Shown: piece after piece, positions 36,923-45,389 of the stretch
How positions within the stretch are numbered: the stretch's first letter is position 1
Layout: each line of letters begins with the position of its first letter
Assembly (NCBI RefSeq): GCF_001955695.1
Contig: NZ_CP019236.1
Span: 3,348,001 to 3,412,000, forward strand
Origin: Rhodoferax koreense
GTDB taxonomy: Bacteria; Pseudomonadota; Gammaproteobacteria; Burkholderiales; Burkholderiaceae_C
Direction: 5' to 3'
Length of the DNA stretch: 64,000 nucleotides
Position numbers and translations under genes: made by a program
Notes under the pieces: generated by a model
What the model was told of the DNA's origin: nothing
Database searches by the model: none
What the model saw: the letters and a program-made list of their open reading frames with translations, nothing else

Positions 36923-39058
36923 CTACGCGATGGCTTCGTGCAGCGCCTCCTTGATCAATGCGGCGTGGTCGACGGGGTTGGCCAGGGCCGCCTCGATCTC
37001 GACCGACTTGGTTTGGTTGAGCTGCGCATCGGTGATCAGCTTCGCGGTGTTGGCGCGCGTCTCGTTGGCCTCCACGCCGGACTGCACGCGCTGCTCGATC
37101 TCGCCGGCCTGCGCGGCCGTGAGCCGGGCCTTGGCCTGCGCGCCCTGCACATTGGCCAGGCCGATCGCTTCCTGCGCCATCTGGGCCTTCTGCGCGGCGG
37201 CCATCTGCTGCTGCTCGGCCGCCTCGGCGCCGGCCTTGTCGCCTGGTACCGGCAAGCCTTCGGCCTTGCGCAGGTCGTCCGCGATCTGCTGGCGGTTGTT
37301 GAGGTTCGAGCTTTCGAGGTACGCGGGTGCCAGGATGGCCACTGCCTTCGGGTTGCCGGCCAGCGCCTGGATGATCGTGGCGAGTTGCTGCTGCTGCTGG
37401 CCACGGAAGGCCGGCGTGCTGGGCACCTCGGCCAGCGCCGTCCGGACATCGGCATCCTTCACCGTGTTCACCGGCTGGTTGGTCTGCCGGTCCCAGGCGT
37501 TCAGGACGATGATGCGGCGCGTGCGGCCTGAACCGAGCGGCACCTGCAGGTTCGGCTGCTGGTGGTCCGCGGCGATGTCTTCCTTCAAGCACTCGAAGAC
37601 GGAGCGGCGCGCGAACACATAGTTGTCGTTCATCTCGCCCATCGACTGCTCGCCCTGCTCCACCAGGATGCTGTTGGCCACGCCGGACTGGACCTGAGCG
37701 CTGCCGAGCTGGCTGCCGTAGCGGCCAGCCGTGTCCTGGATCAACTGCTTCGCGTCGCCCATCACCGTGAACTGCTCGGGCTGCATGGACAGTTCGTTCT
37801 TCACGGTCAGGCCGCCGTTGGGGTTGGTGCGGGTCTTGCTCAGGACGGCCACCAGGTCAGGACGCATCACGCTCTCGGCCAGGTCGGCGATCGTGTTGTA
37901 TTGCGTGGCCAGCGCATCCTCTTCGACGAAGACCTGCTTCGCCTTCAGCATCCACTGGATGCGCAGCCGACGCTCGTTGTATTCGTCCTGCGGGCTGATC
38001 ATTCCGTCGATCAGGCCGTACGGGCTCTTGTCGCCGTCCTCGCGGAAGGCGAAGAAGGGGAAGTACGGGAACACCCGCTTCTTGGTGCCGATGTCGATCA
38101 GGCGGTGCGGGCCGGCAAACAGCGCCATGCGCACCTGCGACGTCACGCCCTTGGTGACCTGCACGAGGCCGCGCGAGATCGCCTCGTTGTGGCGCTGGTC
38201 CTTCGGGTCGTATTCGACCTTCTTGCCCGAGGCCAGGGTCAGCACCACGACGCTGGCGGGCACGCGGTACCAGACCTCGTACATCTTCACCTGCTTGCGC
38301 GCCGTGTCCACCCAGTCCTGCCGCGCGACGCGGAAGCGGCGTTCGCGATCGAGCGCATCGACCAGCATCTGGTCAGGCTCACCGACGAAATAGCCTTCGG
38401 CGATCAGCGAATCCCAGCCGGAGACGGCGCGCTCCAGCACGCCCTTGAACTCAGGCATGGCCGCGGTGATCTCGTCGAGGTCGATCATGCGCTTGCGCAC
38501 CAGCCAGCGGCAGCCGTTCAACAGCGTGTTGCCCTTCTGGCCGTGCCAGTCCCACCAGATTTCGTTGCGATGCACGTCCTCGACGTTGTACGGGTAGGCC
38601 AGCGGGTCGGCGTTGCGGCTGACGTGCACCCAGCCGATGCCCGTCTTCACCATCGACGCATAGGCGTTCGACACCGCCATGTGCGCCGATGTCTCGCGCT
38701 CGGCTTCCTTGAGCTTGGCGCCGATCACCTCGGCGACGTCGGTGTAGCTGTCGTCGTCGGCCTGCACGCTCACGTCGGTGCGGCTCTTCGCCTCCTGGCC
38801 GAGGACGGAGTTGATCACCGGCCGGATCAGGTTCGTGGCGCGCAGGTCCAGGCCTTCGGCGATGCACTGTTGCTCCTGCTTCGGGCTGAGTTGCTTGCCG
38901 TCGTAGTAGGCGGCGCACAGGTCGGCGCGGTCGCGCCAGAGCGGCTGGCCGCCGCAGTCGTGCAGCATGCGCTCCAGGGCGTACAGGCTGTAACCGCCGC
39001 TCGCCGAGTCGCGCGACGTGTCGCCCGCCCGGTCGTCGTATGGCTTCAATGGGGTCAT
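36923..39058 (-). CDS. Portal protein (P22 type)
   Basis: 711 residues with P22-portal features: an N-terminal WRDRADLCAAYYDGKQ segment, FPYFPFFAFREDGDKSPYG in the core and a long Gln/Ala-rich C-terminal barrel helix. It forms the dodecameric DNA entry vertex. Overlaps the terminase gene by four bases upstream. Confidence 0.87.
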   Translation of the reverse strand: MTPLKPYDDRAGDTSRDSASGGYSLYALERMLHDCGGQPLWRDRADLCAAYYDGKQLSPKQEQQCIAEGLDLRATNLIRPVINSVLGQEAKSRTDVSVQADDDSYTDVAEVIGAKLKEAERETSAHMAVSNAYASMVKTGIGWVHVSRNADPLAYPYNVEDVHRNEIWWDWHGQKGNTLLNGCRWLVRKRMIDLDEITAAMPEFKGVLERAVSGWDSLIAEGYFVGEPDQMLVDALDRERRFRVARQDWVDTARKQVKMYEVWYRVPASVVVLTLASGKKVEYDPKDQRHNEAISRGLVQVTKGVTSQVRMALFAGPHRLIDIGTKKRVFPYFPFFAFREDGDKSPYGLIDGMISPQDEYNERRLRIQWMLKAKQVFVEEDALATQYNTIADLAESVMRPDLVAVLSKTRTNPNGGLTVKNELSMQPEQFTVMGDAKQLIQDTAGRYGSQLGSAQVQSGVANSILVEQGEQSMGEMNDNYVFARRSVFECLKEDIAADHQQPNLQVPLGSGRTRRIIVLNAWDRQTNQPVNTVKDADVRTALAEVPSTPAFRGQQQQQLATIIQALAGNPKAVAILAPAYLESSNLNNRQQIADDLRKAEGLPVPGDKAGAEAAEQQQMAAAQKAQMAQEAIGLANVQGAQAKARLTAAQAGEIEQRVQSGVEANETRANTAKLITDAQLNQTKSVEIEAALANPVDHAALIKEALHEAIA

Positions 39059-40506
39059 CGGTTACCTCTCAGGCGTCGGAATTTGGCGGCGTCCGCGGCC
39101 GTGTTGGGGTTGTGCACGGTCAGCGCGGCAACGCCTTCGCCGCCGCCCAACATCAGGTACTGGCCGGCTTCGCAAGGGTGGCTCGACGCGTTCTTCACTG
39201 GCACGTCCATGTAGCGCTCGTCGCCGCTGACCTTCATGCGGCGGAATTTGTAGTCGCCCTGCATGCCCTTGCGGCTGACCTTGCAGTCGGGGTGCAGCAG
39301 GAACCCGGGTTGGCCGTCGATCATTCGGCGCATCGGTGCGTTCACGGCTTCGGTGCGCGTCGCGAACACGTTGGTGTGGGCCGGAACCGCAGGGATGCCG
39401 TTCGCCTCCAGCAGTTGGAACACCGTGCGTTCTTCCTTGTCGCCGGCCTGGCGCTGGTCACCAGCAGGATCGCCAGTGATCGAGACGATGGGGAAACCGT
39501 GGCACTTCTCGTTGAGGAAACGCTTCAGCTCGAGCGCGAACCGGATCACGCCGGTGTCGGTGGTCACCAGCTCGTAGCGGATGCGCCATTGACCGTTGGG
39601 CAGGTGCTGCCCGATCCAGGCCGCCGGCGTCAGGCCGAAGTCCAGGCCGATGTGCAGGCCCAGATTCGGCACCAGCTCGAATTCCTTGCAGTGCGTGCTG
39701 TCGCGGTAGTCGGGGTACACCGGCTTGCCGTCGGCGACGAAGCCGTATTCGTTGGCCAGGTTGACCAGGATCCAGGCCTCGGTCTTGCCCTGCGCACCGT
39801 TGATGTAGTAGTTGAGCGGCAGGTTCTTGACGTTCTCGGCGAGCGGGTTGGGCTCCCAGGCCGCATCCTTGTTCTTGCGCGTCAGGCCGCCGGGCTGCTT
39901 CAGGAACACCCAGCCTTCAGGCCTCACCTCCTCGGCCAGCCGGTAATACCAGTGGTCGTTGTCCGGCGCGTTGGTATCGCCGAACATGCCGTACCAGGTC
40001 GGCGGCACAGCTTGCGGGAAGCGGCCGACGCGCAAGTCCATCATCTCCAGCACGGCGAACACCAGTTCCTTCACCTCGTTCAGCCAGGCCGCGGTGAGCT
40101 GCATGCCGCGCAGCTTCTTGATGTGGTCGGGCCGATCGAGTGCCAGGAAGATCATCTCGGCATCGACGAAGGTGCCGTCGGGCAGATCGAACGACACGTG
40201 GTGTGTCGGTGGCTCCAGGCCGCCGCGGTTGAACTTGCCCAGGCCTTCGAACATCTCCAGCCAGTCCTTGATGGTGGTGCTGAAGAGATCGCTGTAGGTG
40301 TTGCGGACAGCCAGGATGCGGGTCTTGCGGGCGCCGGTGCTGTCGGGCGCCTGGCCAAGCATCACGCGAAACGACTTCCAGCAGCTCGCATTCGTCTTCG
40401 AGGACCCAAGCGGGCCGCAGATGAACGTCCGCTGCGCCGTGCTCAGGATGTACTGCTCCAACGTCGGGCCTTGCGGCACGTACGTGTATTCGATCTGCGG
40501 CGTCAT
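39055..40506 (-). CDS. Terminase large subunit
   Basis: 483-residue packaging ATPase-nuclease. The Walker A-like CGPLGSSKTNAS is at about residues 30-41. A DExx-like step follows in LTAAWLNEVKEL, and nuclease acidic residues occur in HIGLDFGLTP (about residue 285) and ITGDPAGDQRQ (about 340). The ATGA overlap with portal is typical of the terminase-portal pair. Confidence 0.92.
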   Translation of the reverse strand: MTPQIEYTYVPQGPTLEQYILSTAQRTFICGPLGSSKTNASCWKSFRVMLGQAPDSTGARKTRILAVRNTYSDLFSTTIKDWLEMFEGLGKFNRGGLEPPTHHVSFDLPDGTFVDAEMIFLALDRPDHIKKLRGMQLTAAWLNEVKELVFAVLEMMDLRVGRFPQAVPPTWYGMFGDTNAPDNDHWYYRLAEEVRPEGWVFLKQPGGLTRKNKDAAWEPNPLAENVKNLPLNYYINGAQGKTEAWILVNLANEYGFVADGKPVYPDYRDSTHCKEFELVPNLGLHIGLDFGLTPAAWIGQHLPNGQWRIRYELVTTDTGVIRFALELKRFLNEKCHGFPIVSITGDPAGDQRQAGDKEERTVFQLLEANGIPAVPAHTNVFATRTEAVNAPMRRMIDGQPGFLLHPDCKVSRKGMQGDYKFRRMKVSGDERYMDVPVKNASSHPCEAGQYLMLGGGEGVAALTVHNPNTAADAAKFRRLRGNR

Positions 40507-40582
40507 GCTTTAGGACAGATCGAGCGTGCCGAGGCATAGAAAGCCGGCTTTTGCCATACCAAGCTGGGACGAATCGCGCAAA

Positions 40583-41215
40583 TCATGCAGCTTTCCGCCC
40601 CGTGTAGTCCTTGATCACCACCATCGGCCGCGCCTGGTCGTTGTCACGCTTAAACAGGCCGCGGTAACGCATGGCCTTGTCCAGCGCGTCGACCTTGCTG
40701 GCGATCCGGTACTTCCTCACCCGGCTCACCAGCTTGCGTTCGTCGCCCGTGCCGGCCCACTCCTCCACCACTTCCACGCCAGCCAGCGCCACTGCGACGT
40801 CCTCATCCAGCTCATGGAGAGGCACAGAAACGCCGTTCGCATCGACAAGCCGGCGCGGGTCGAGGAAGGCAATACAAGCCAGCTCGCGTGCGATACGGTC
40901 CTCTGTGAGGTCGTTTGCCGTGATCCGCTTCACGATCTGCGCTTCGATGGCGGTGCTGATCTCAACATTCATCAACAGGCGGCTGCCCTGCTGCGCGGCC
41001 GTGCGCTTGCTGTAGCCGGCGCGAATGGCGGCCTGCGTGGCGTTGCGGTCCTTCTGGTACTCCGAGATGAACAGGCGCTGTTGAGCCGTCAGCGGCTGCG
41101 GTGTGCGTGCTGGTGCTGCTGGCTTGCTCAGAATCGGCGTACGCGCACCGGTTTTGCCTGTTTTCTGTGCAATCGCCGCCTTTTGGGCCGGTCGGAGCCG
41201 CTTCGCTGTCGTCAT
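40583..41215 (-). CDS. Terminase small subunit
   Basis: 210 residues of the Terminase_2 family: LTAQQRLFISEYQKDRNATQAAIRAGYS at about residues 42-69 is the conserved DNA-recognition helix-turn-helix, followed by helices ending KVDALDKAMRYRGLF. It selects the phage DNA for packaging and lies next to the large subunit. Confidence 0.88.
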   Translation of the reverse strand: MTTAKRLRPAQKAAIAQKTGKTGARTPILSKPAAPARTPQPLTAQQRLFISEYQKDRNATQAAIRAGYSKRTAAQQGSRLLMNVEISTAIEAQIVKRITANDLTEDRIARELACIAFLDPRRLVDANGVSVPLHELDEDVAVALAGVEVVEEWAGTGDERKLVSRVRKYRIASKVDALDKAMRYRGLFKRDNDQARPMVVIKDYTGRKAA

Positions 41216-41216
41216 C

Positions 41217-41801
41217 TCAGTTCGCCGTCTTGTCGTTGATCACCGTGGGCTTGCAACTGGCGTAGGCGTCGTTGATGGCGTCGGCTTCGCGGGTGAGCCG
41301 TTGAAGTAGTCCAGTAAGGTCCGTTGAAAGTAGCCCGCCGGTTTCGGCTCCGTCTGCTGGACGATCAGCGGGATGGCCGGGAGCTGCGCCTTCGGCGCCA
41401 GCACCACCGCTCCCACCTCCGGTGCAGGTGGGAGCGTTTGGGTCGCGCAGCCGGCCAGCAGGACCAGCAGCAGTGCGCAGCTTCTGGCGCAGGTCATCGG
41501 AAACGGTCTTGGCTTGTGCATCACGGATCTCCTGTGCGTCCTTCTGGGCTTGCAGTGCGCGTTCGGCGTTGCGCACGCGTTCGGATTCGGCGGCCAGCTT
41601 CTGGGCGGCCTCGCCTTTGTTGCGCTCGATAGCGGTGTTCAGGTCCGACACCCTGGTTTTCTGGGCCTGCGCGTCCAGGCGGGCGACGTCACGCTGATGG
41701 CCTACTGCGCAGCCGTGGACCATGTATGCGGCGAGCAGCGCGGCCCAGGCCCAGCCGGGCACGATGTCCAGCACGGCCAGTGGAGAGGTCGGGATGTTCA
41801 T
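41217..41801 (-). CDS. Rz-like inner-membrane spanin
   Basis: 194 residues: an N-terminal membrane anchor (VPGWAWAALLAAYMVHG), then a long coiled coil (DVARLDAQAQKTRVSDLNTAIERNKGEAAQKL), as in i-spanins. It spans the periplasm and pairs with the outer-membrane lipoprotein encoded inside it, fusing the two membranes in the last step of lysis. Its ATG overlaps the endolysin stop by four bases. Confidence 0.82.
   Translation of the reverse strand: MNIPTSPLAVLDIVPGWAWAALLAAYMVHGCAVGHQRDVARLDAQAQKTRVSDLNTAIERNKGEAAQKLAAESERVRNAERALQAQKDAQEIRDAQAKTVSDDLRQKLRTAAGPAGRLRDPNAPTCTGGGSGGAGAEGAAPGHPADRPADGAETGGLLSTDLTGLLQRLTREADAINDAYASCKPTVINDKTAN
41240..41521 (-). CDS. Rz1-like outer-membrane lipoprotein spanin, nested in the Rz gene
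   Basis: 93 residues in another frame of the Rz-like gene. The signal peptide CALLLVLLAGC ends at lipobox Cys25, followed by a Pro-rich chain, as in o-spanins. The ATG at 41521 has GGAG seven bases upstream; a GTG one codon earlier is possible. Nested Rz/Rz1 is the classical arrangement. Confidence 0.85.
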   Translation of the reverse strand: MHKPRPFPMTCARSCALLLVLLAGCATQTLPPAPEVGAVVLAPKAQLPAIPLIVQQTEPKPAGYFQRTLLDYFNGSPAKPTPSTTPTPVASPR

Positions 41802-42409
41802 GCCAGTGCGGCGCGGGCCAGGTCGGTGAGTTCGATGCGGCGGGCCAGGGCCTCATCGCCGCCTTGCACCTTCTTCGTCACGGCCTCGGGGTCGTTCAGG
41901 ATGGCGTCGGGGATGCGTTTCTCCCACCACTGGATGCCGGCCTGCAGCGCGAAGTGCGGCTGCGTCAGCAGCTCGGGCGTGTGTTCCAGGTCTTGGCCGA
42001 TCAGGTCGCCGGTGAAGGCGTAGCCGGTGCGGCCGGTGATCATCGGGAAGCCGCGGCCCCGGTACCGCCAGCCGTCGCCGATCTCTACGTTGCCCATCCG
42101 GCCGCCGTAGGTGCGGTTGGCCAGGGCCTCGGGGTTGCGCACGTACGGGCGGGCATCGGCCAGCGTCGGGAAGCGGCGTGGCCAGACGGCGCAAATGCGT
42201 TCGGCCGTGGTGTAGTTCAGGTCCTCTTCGAGCTTCTCGAGAAGACGCGACTCCACCAGGATCTGGCCGAGGAACGGCGCCAAGTCGTCGGGGCTGCTGA
42301 ATGTGTCGTCGCTGATGGTGTTGGCGAACACTGGCGCCCACGCGATCGCCGTGGCCGGCTTCACGTTGCAGGACGTCAGGATGCGGAGCCAGTCGTTGGT
42401 GGTCTTCAT
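41798..42409 (-). CDS. Endolysin, GH19 chitinase-like muramidase
   Basis: 203 residues matching the GH19 endolysin family: APFLGQILVESRLLEKLEED contains the catalytic Glu region, then ANRTYGGRMGN and WRYRGRGFPMITGR, which are strongly conserved. It has no signal peptide, so release across the membrane depends on a holin. GGAG precedes the ATG at 42409. It lies between the spanins and the membrane proteins that could act as holins. Confidence 0.9.
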   Translation of the reverse strand: MKTTNDWLRILTSCNVKPATAIAWAPVFANTISDDTFSSPDDLAPFLGQILVESRLLEKLEEDLNYTTAERICAVWPRRFPTLADARPYVRNPEALANRTYGGRMGNVEIGDGWRYRGRGFPMITGRTGYAFTGDLIGQDLEHTPELLTQPHFALQAGIQWWEKRIPDAILNDPEAVTKKVQGGDEALARRIELTDLARAALA

Positions 42410-42420
42410 GGCGATCTCCT

Positions 42421-42918
42421 TCAAGCCGGGTCGACGTTCTTGCGGTATGAGCCAGCCGACAGGTACTTCTCGGTCATCACTTCCAGGAACTTGGAGCCCA
42501 GGAAGCTCGCGCTGAGCACGGAGCCGAGCGTCGACCACAGGCCGAATCCGGACTGCTGGCTCAGGATGAAGGCCAGAATGCCGGCGAGCCAGGCGCCGAA
42601 CATGTGCGAGCTGCTCATGATCCAAGGGCGTGGCAGCGGCTTGCCGGCGGCGGCCGAGAGTTCGCGGTCGATGCGCATCAGCAGCGACGTCGCTCCGGAC
42701 ATGGTGCTGATCACCACGGCAGTGAACAGCAGCGCCGGCTGGATGTTCAGCGGATCGACCAACGCCACGGCGCCGGGCGAGATGGCGGCCAGCGCCGGCA
42801 GCGCGGCCAGGGGCAGCCACACCATGGCGATCAGGCCCCAAATCAGGCGGCGCAGGAGGGACGCGGTAAGGCGCGCGCTGGCCTGTGTGGTCAGCCGGTC
42901 ATGGAGTTTGCGCATCAT
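42421..42918 (-). CDS. Phage membrane protein, holin candidate
   Basis: 165 residues from an ATG at 42918 that overlaps the previous stop. Three or four hydrophobic segments are visible (LIWGLIAMVWLPLAALPAL, ALLFTAVVISTMSGATS, FGAWLAGILAFILS and LWSTLGSVLSASFLG). Placement immediately before the endolysin gene suggests holin or holin regulator activity. No family name can be given. Confidence 0.65.
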   Translation of the reverse strand: MMRKLHDRLTTQASARLTASLLRRLIWGLIAMVWLPLAALPALAAISPGAVALVDPLNIQPALLFTAVVISTMSGATSLLMRIDRELSAAAGKPLPRPWIMSSSHMFGAWLAGILAFILSQQSGFGLWSTLGSVLSASFLGSKFLEVMTEKYLSAGSYRKNVDPA

Positions 42919-43391
42919 TGGGGGGCCCGGTGGCGTTGGAACGAATCGAAGAAGGCGACGCCCACCGCGAACAGGGCGTCGATCCAGAAGGGAAGGACAA
43001 GCGGGCGGTACCAGCCACCGTCGCCTGAGACGAACACGTACGTCATGCACAAGATGCCGAGCGCCAGGAAGCAATAGACCAGGTGCCGCTTGTTCTTCGC
43101 GGTGACCAGGCGGAACCGCTCGGGCATCAAGTCATTGACGATGACGTCGGCGATCGCGACCATCGCGACGGCCGCCAGGCCTGCCGCCAGCATCCAGCCT
43201 TGCTGCCCGCTCTTCTCGATCAGGCGGTGCGTGAGCGCGGAAGGCTCGGTCCACATGGTGTAGACCCCGGTCAGGGTGGAGAGCGCCACGTACAGGCGCG
43301 TCATCCAATACCGCGGCAGCGTGCTGATGTGGCGCTTGCCGACCACGTTGGCGTCGCCCCAGCCTGTATCGCACTCGCTCCTGGTGGCCAT
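42915..43391 (-). CDS. Phage membrane protein, second holin/antiholin candidate
   Basis: 158 residues with three predicted membrane helices (around YVALSTLTGVYTMW, GWMLAAGLAAVAMVAIADVIV and YCFLALGILCMTYVFVS). First gene of the late operon after the terminator-rich leader. Adjacent, overlapping membrane-protein genes before an endolysin often form a holin-antiholin pair; which is which cannot be read from sequence. Confidence 0.62.
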   Translation of the reverse strand: MATRSECDTGWGDANVVGKRHISTLPRYWMTRLYVALSTLTGVYTMWTEPSALTHRLIEKSGQQGWMLAAGLAAVAMVAIADVIVNDLMPERFRLVTAKNKRHLVYCFLALGILCMTYVFVSGDGGWYRPLVLPFWIDALFAVGVAFFDSFQRHRAPQ

Positions 43392-43406
43392 GGGCGATCC
43401 TTCAAG

Positions 43407-43439
43407 TAAAAAAACCCGCCCGGGGTGAGCCGGACGGGT
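43407..43439 (-). terminator. Intrinsic terminator 3 of the late leader
   Basis: ACCCGCCCGG paired with CCGGACGGGT (43414-43439, one mismatch), followed on the minus strand by seven T residues. It lies only 16 bases before the first late gene's ATG. Confidence 0.8.
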
Positions 43440-43640
43440 CGAAAAACTGATGCACCGATTGCGCAGTGCACCAGAGGAGACAAGTGGGCCGGGCGGCCTG
43501 CAGCGTCCCTAGGGAGGAGTGGGAGCTGTGCTACAGGCCTACCGGGGCAGGTGTATTCGCCGTGCACACTGCGACGGCCGCTCGTTGCCTTCCAGAGCCG
43601 CAAATGGGAAGGCGGCCGGTCGGTTTGTGCTGAGCGGATT

Positions 43641-43681
43641 TAAAAAGAAAAAAGCCCGCCGACCGTTACCGGAGGGCGGGC
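43641..43681 (-). terminator. Intrinsic terminator 2 of the late leader
   Basis: GCCCGCC/GGCGGGC stem (43654-43681) followed on the minus strand by TTTTTTCTTTTTA. Confidence 0.82.
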
Positions 43682-43880
43682 GAAAGTACCTTGCGGTACC
43701 CCACGATGAAACTGTGCCGGTTACTCGATCCGGCGGTATTGCACCAGCGGTTAAGCCCAAGCTGCGACGCTCTCAGGCGGTCATGGAGGGAAGGCTGACT
43801 GCTGCACAAAGGGTTCGCCAGGCCCACGCTTGTCACTCGATAGGATCCCGGCCAGGACAAAGCTCGCGTATTCATGCCGA

Positions 43881-43913
43881 GAAACGAAAAAGGCCAGCAA
43901 TGACGCTGGCCTT
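43881..43913 (-). terminator. Intrinsic terminator 1 of the late leader
   Basis: AAGGCCAGC/GCTGGCCTT stem (43890-43913) followed on the minus strand by TTTTCGTTTC. It would end a transcript started at the putative late promoter after only about 50 bases. Confidence 0.85.
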
Positions 43914-43946
43914 GAAATTTTGGTGGCACCTATCCCACCGGACGCG

Positions 43947-43975
43947 ATTGGATTTGAAAACTAACGTTGTGTCAA
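43947..43975 (-). promoter_or_regulatory. Putative late promoter (pR'-like)
   Basis: On the minus strand a consensus TTGACA (43975-43970) is followed after 17 bases by TCCAAT (43952-43947, four of six matches to TATAAT). Transcription would start near 43940, directly before terminator 1, as at lambda pR'-tR'. Confidence 0.5.
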
Positions 43976-44021
43976 GGTGTTGTCCTACAAACTCAACATG
44001 CGTCGGGCCCGGCAGCGCCAG

Positions 44022-44366
44022 TTACTTCAGGCCGCGGCTGGCTGCAGCCTTCTGTGCTTCCTCAAGCTTGCGCTGGCTTTCAAGGCCCACCTTCATGAGT
44101 TCCGCGGCAGTGACGCACTCTCCATCTGAAGCGCCAGCTCGCTCGGTGTAGATGAGGCCCTTACTCTCGCAGTGCTCCATCTTGGACTTGGTTTTCTCAT
44201 CTGCCATTTTTGCCTGCTCCGCCGGATCGATTTTCGTCGGTTCATTGAACATGCTGTTCACCATGCCTAAGCCAATGATTACCAGGACGATAAGGAGTAC
44301 AGGGTGACGAATTTGCATGGATTTGCCGAGATAGGAGAGAAAGCCTAAAAGAATATCAGGTGTCAT
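44022..44366 (-). CDS. Hypothetical small membrane-anchored protein
   Basis: About 114 residues from the ATG at 44366 (alternatives: ATG 44318, or a TTG at 44414 coupled to the upstream stop). A hydrophobic segment HPVLLIVLVIIGLGMVNSMF precedes a polar tail with AEQAKMADEKTKSKMEHC and ends in a coiled-coil-like KLEEAQKAAASRG. The region is lower in G+C than its neighbours. It shares a likely transcript with 44411-44845. Function unknown. Confidence 0.55.
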   Translation of the reverse strand: MTPDILLGFLSYLGKSMQIRHPVLLIVLVIIGLGMVNSMFNEPTKIDPAEQAKMADEKTKSKMEHCESKGLIYTERAGASDGECVTAAELMKVGLESQRKLEEAQKAAASRGLK

Positions 44367-44410
44367 GGAACACACCCATGGGCGGATATAAGACGGTTCG
44401 AAGAATGATT

Positions 44411-44845
44411 TCAAGCCACTTTCATGCGAGCTTCGGAAATGCGCACGGCCTCGACCGAGAAATGCATCGGATGCCTAAGAATAACGGCTTCGAATGCAAA
44501 CTCCTTCAGGCCCATCTCTTCCAAAGTCACGAAGCCGGCGGAGGGTTTTCGCAGGGCAACTATTCTCTCGACCGCAGGGATGATCCCTAATTCTTTAATC
44601 ATCGGCCAAGTTCGGCTGGCGCGCTGATGTCGGCCCTTCTTCACGCCAAGGACTTCCTCGTAGGCGTAGACGGCTTCGATGCACTCGCGTTGAACGTCGC
44701 TTTCGGCCCCATACGCCTCTGCCCGGATCTGAACTCCTCGCTTTCTACACTGCTCCGCTATCTCTGGCTTGCCAAGTGCGAGTGCATTCTGGGCGAGATT
44801 TTTGCAGTCCTGAACCGTCTTAAGATTTGCGACGAGTGGTTCCAA
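44411..44845 (-). CDS. Conserved hypothetical protein
   Basis: 144 residues starting at a TTG codon (44845) with a strong GGAGG five bases upstream. Helical sequence with ALALGKPEIAEQCRKRGVQIRAEAYG, YAYEEVLGVKKGRHQRASRTWPMI and LKEFAFEAVILRHP. The style resembles uncharacterised proteobacterial proteins near mobile genes. Lower G+C than neighbours suggests an accessory insertion together with 44022-44366. Confidence 0.62.
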   Translation of the reverse strand: MEPLVANLKTVQDCKNLAQNALALGKPEIAEQCRKRGVQIRAEAYGAESDVQRECIEAVYAYEEVLGVKKGRHQRASRTWPMIKELGIIPAVERIVALRKPSAGFVTLEEMGLKEFAFEAVILRHPMHFSVEAVRISEARMKVA

Positions 44846-44937
44846 TATGCCTCCAAATTGTGGGATGTCTCAACGACTCTAGCGCAAGTCTTCCTAGACA
44901 GTTAGATAACTTGTGCGCGCGTTTTTATCTGGTCCGG

Positions 44938-45363
44938 TCACCCAATTGCGCCATCACGGCGCAACTGGATCAGCAGCTTGGTGCGCGCTTCCATCAGCAG
45001 CACCTCGCGCTCGTCTTCTGTCTTCGGCAGGACCGGCGAATGCCACACGTCGAAACCGGTGGCCAGGTTGCGCGCCTGGAAGGCCAGCGCGGTATGCCAG
45101 CGGTGCGGCGTGTTCGGAATGCGCTCCATGGCGTCCTTGATGGCCTGCACCTCGAGGTCGTCGGCGCGGCTGGCGCTGGCCCCGTTCTGCCAGTCCCAGT
45201 GCCCGGGCGTGCGGAAGTCGCGGCACGTGGCGTCCGACGACGAATACCCTGCCGAAAGCCGGTAGCCCTGCTGGTGGCGGTGCCACATGACCAGCAGCTC
45301 GTTGAGCCGCAGGTCGATGGCTGCAGATTGACGGTCCTGCGCTGCTTCTGCCGTCGTAGTCAT
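44938..45363 (-). CDS. Putative late-gene regulator (Q/antiterminator-like position)
   Basis: 141 residues from the ATG at 45363 (AGGAG eight bases upstream). It includes RLNELLVMWHRHQQGYRLSAGYS and MERIPNTPHRWHTALAFQARNLATG, a pattern I associate with short phage regulators at the end of the early operon in Burkholderiales phages. It lies upstream of the terminator-rich late leader, exactly where lambda has gene Q. The antitermination role is inferred from position and not proven by motif. Confidence 0.55.
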   Translation of the reverse strand: MTTTAEAAQDRQSAAIDLRLNELLVMWHRHQQGYRLSAGYSSSDATCRDFRTPGHWDWQNGASASRADDLEVQAIKDAMERIPNTPHRWHTALAFQARNLATGFDVWHSPVLPKTEDEREVLLMEARTKLLIQLRRDGAIG

Positions 45364-45389
45364 GGTGGGTTTCACTCCTGTTTTCATAG

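Larger units (their letters stand above)
43392..44021 (-). other. Late-operon leader with promoter and three terminators, no convincing gene
   Basis: This 630-base gap holds a putative promoter (43947-43975), three intrinsic terminators in the direction of the late genes (43881-43913, 43641-43681 and 43407-43439) and a 5-bp hairpin (43922-43939). A 69-codon frame between the first two terminators ends inside the second hairpin and has no clear ribosome-binding site. Confidence 0.6.

Noticed and set aside
43666..43929. Open frame in the late leader
   Set aside because: It ends inside a terminator hairpin, starts beside another and lacks a ribosome-binding site.
43914..43945. A possible tRNA 3' end (CCACCA on the minus strand)
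   Set aside because: No T-loop at the required distance and no cloverleaf can be drawn; better explained as a 5-bp hairpin before a terminator.
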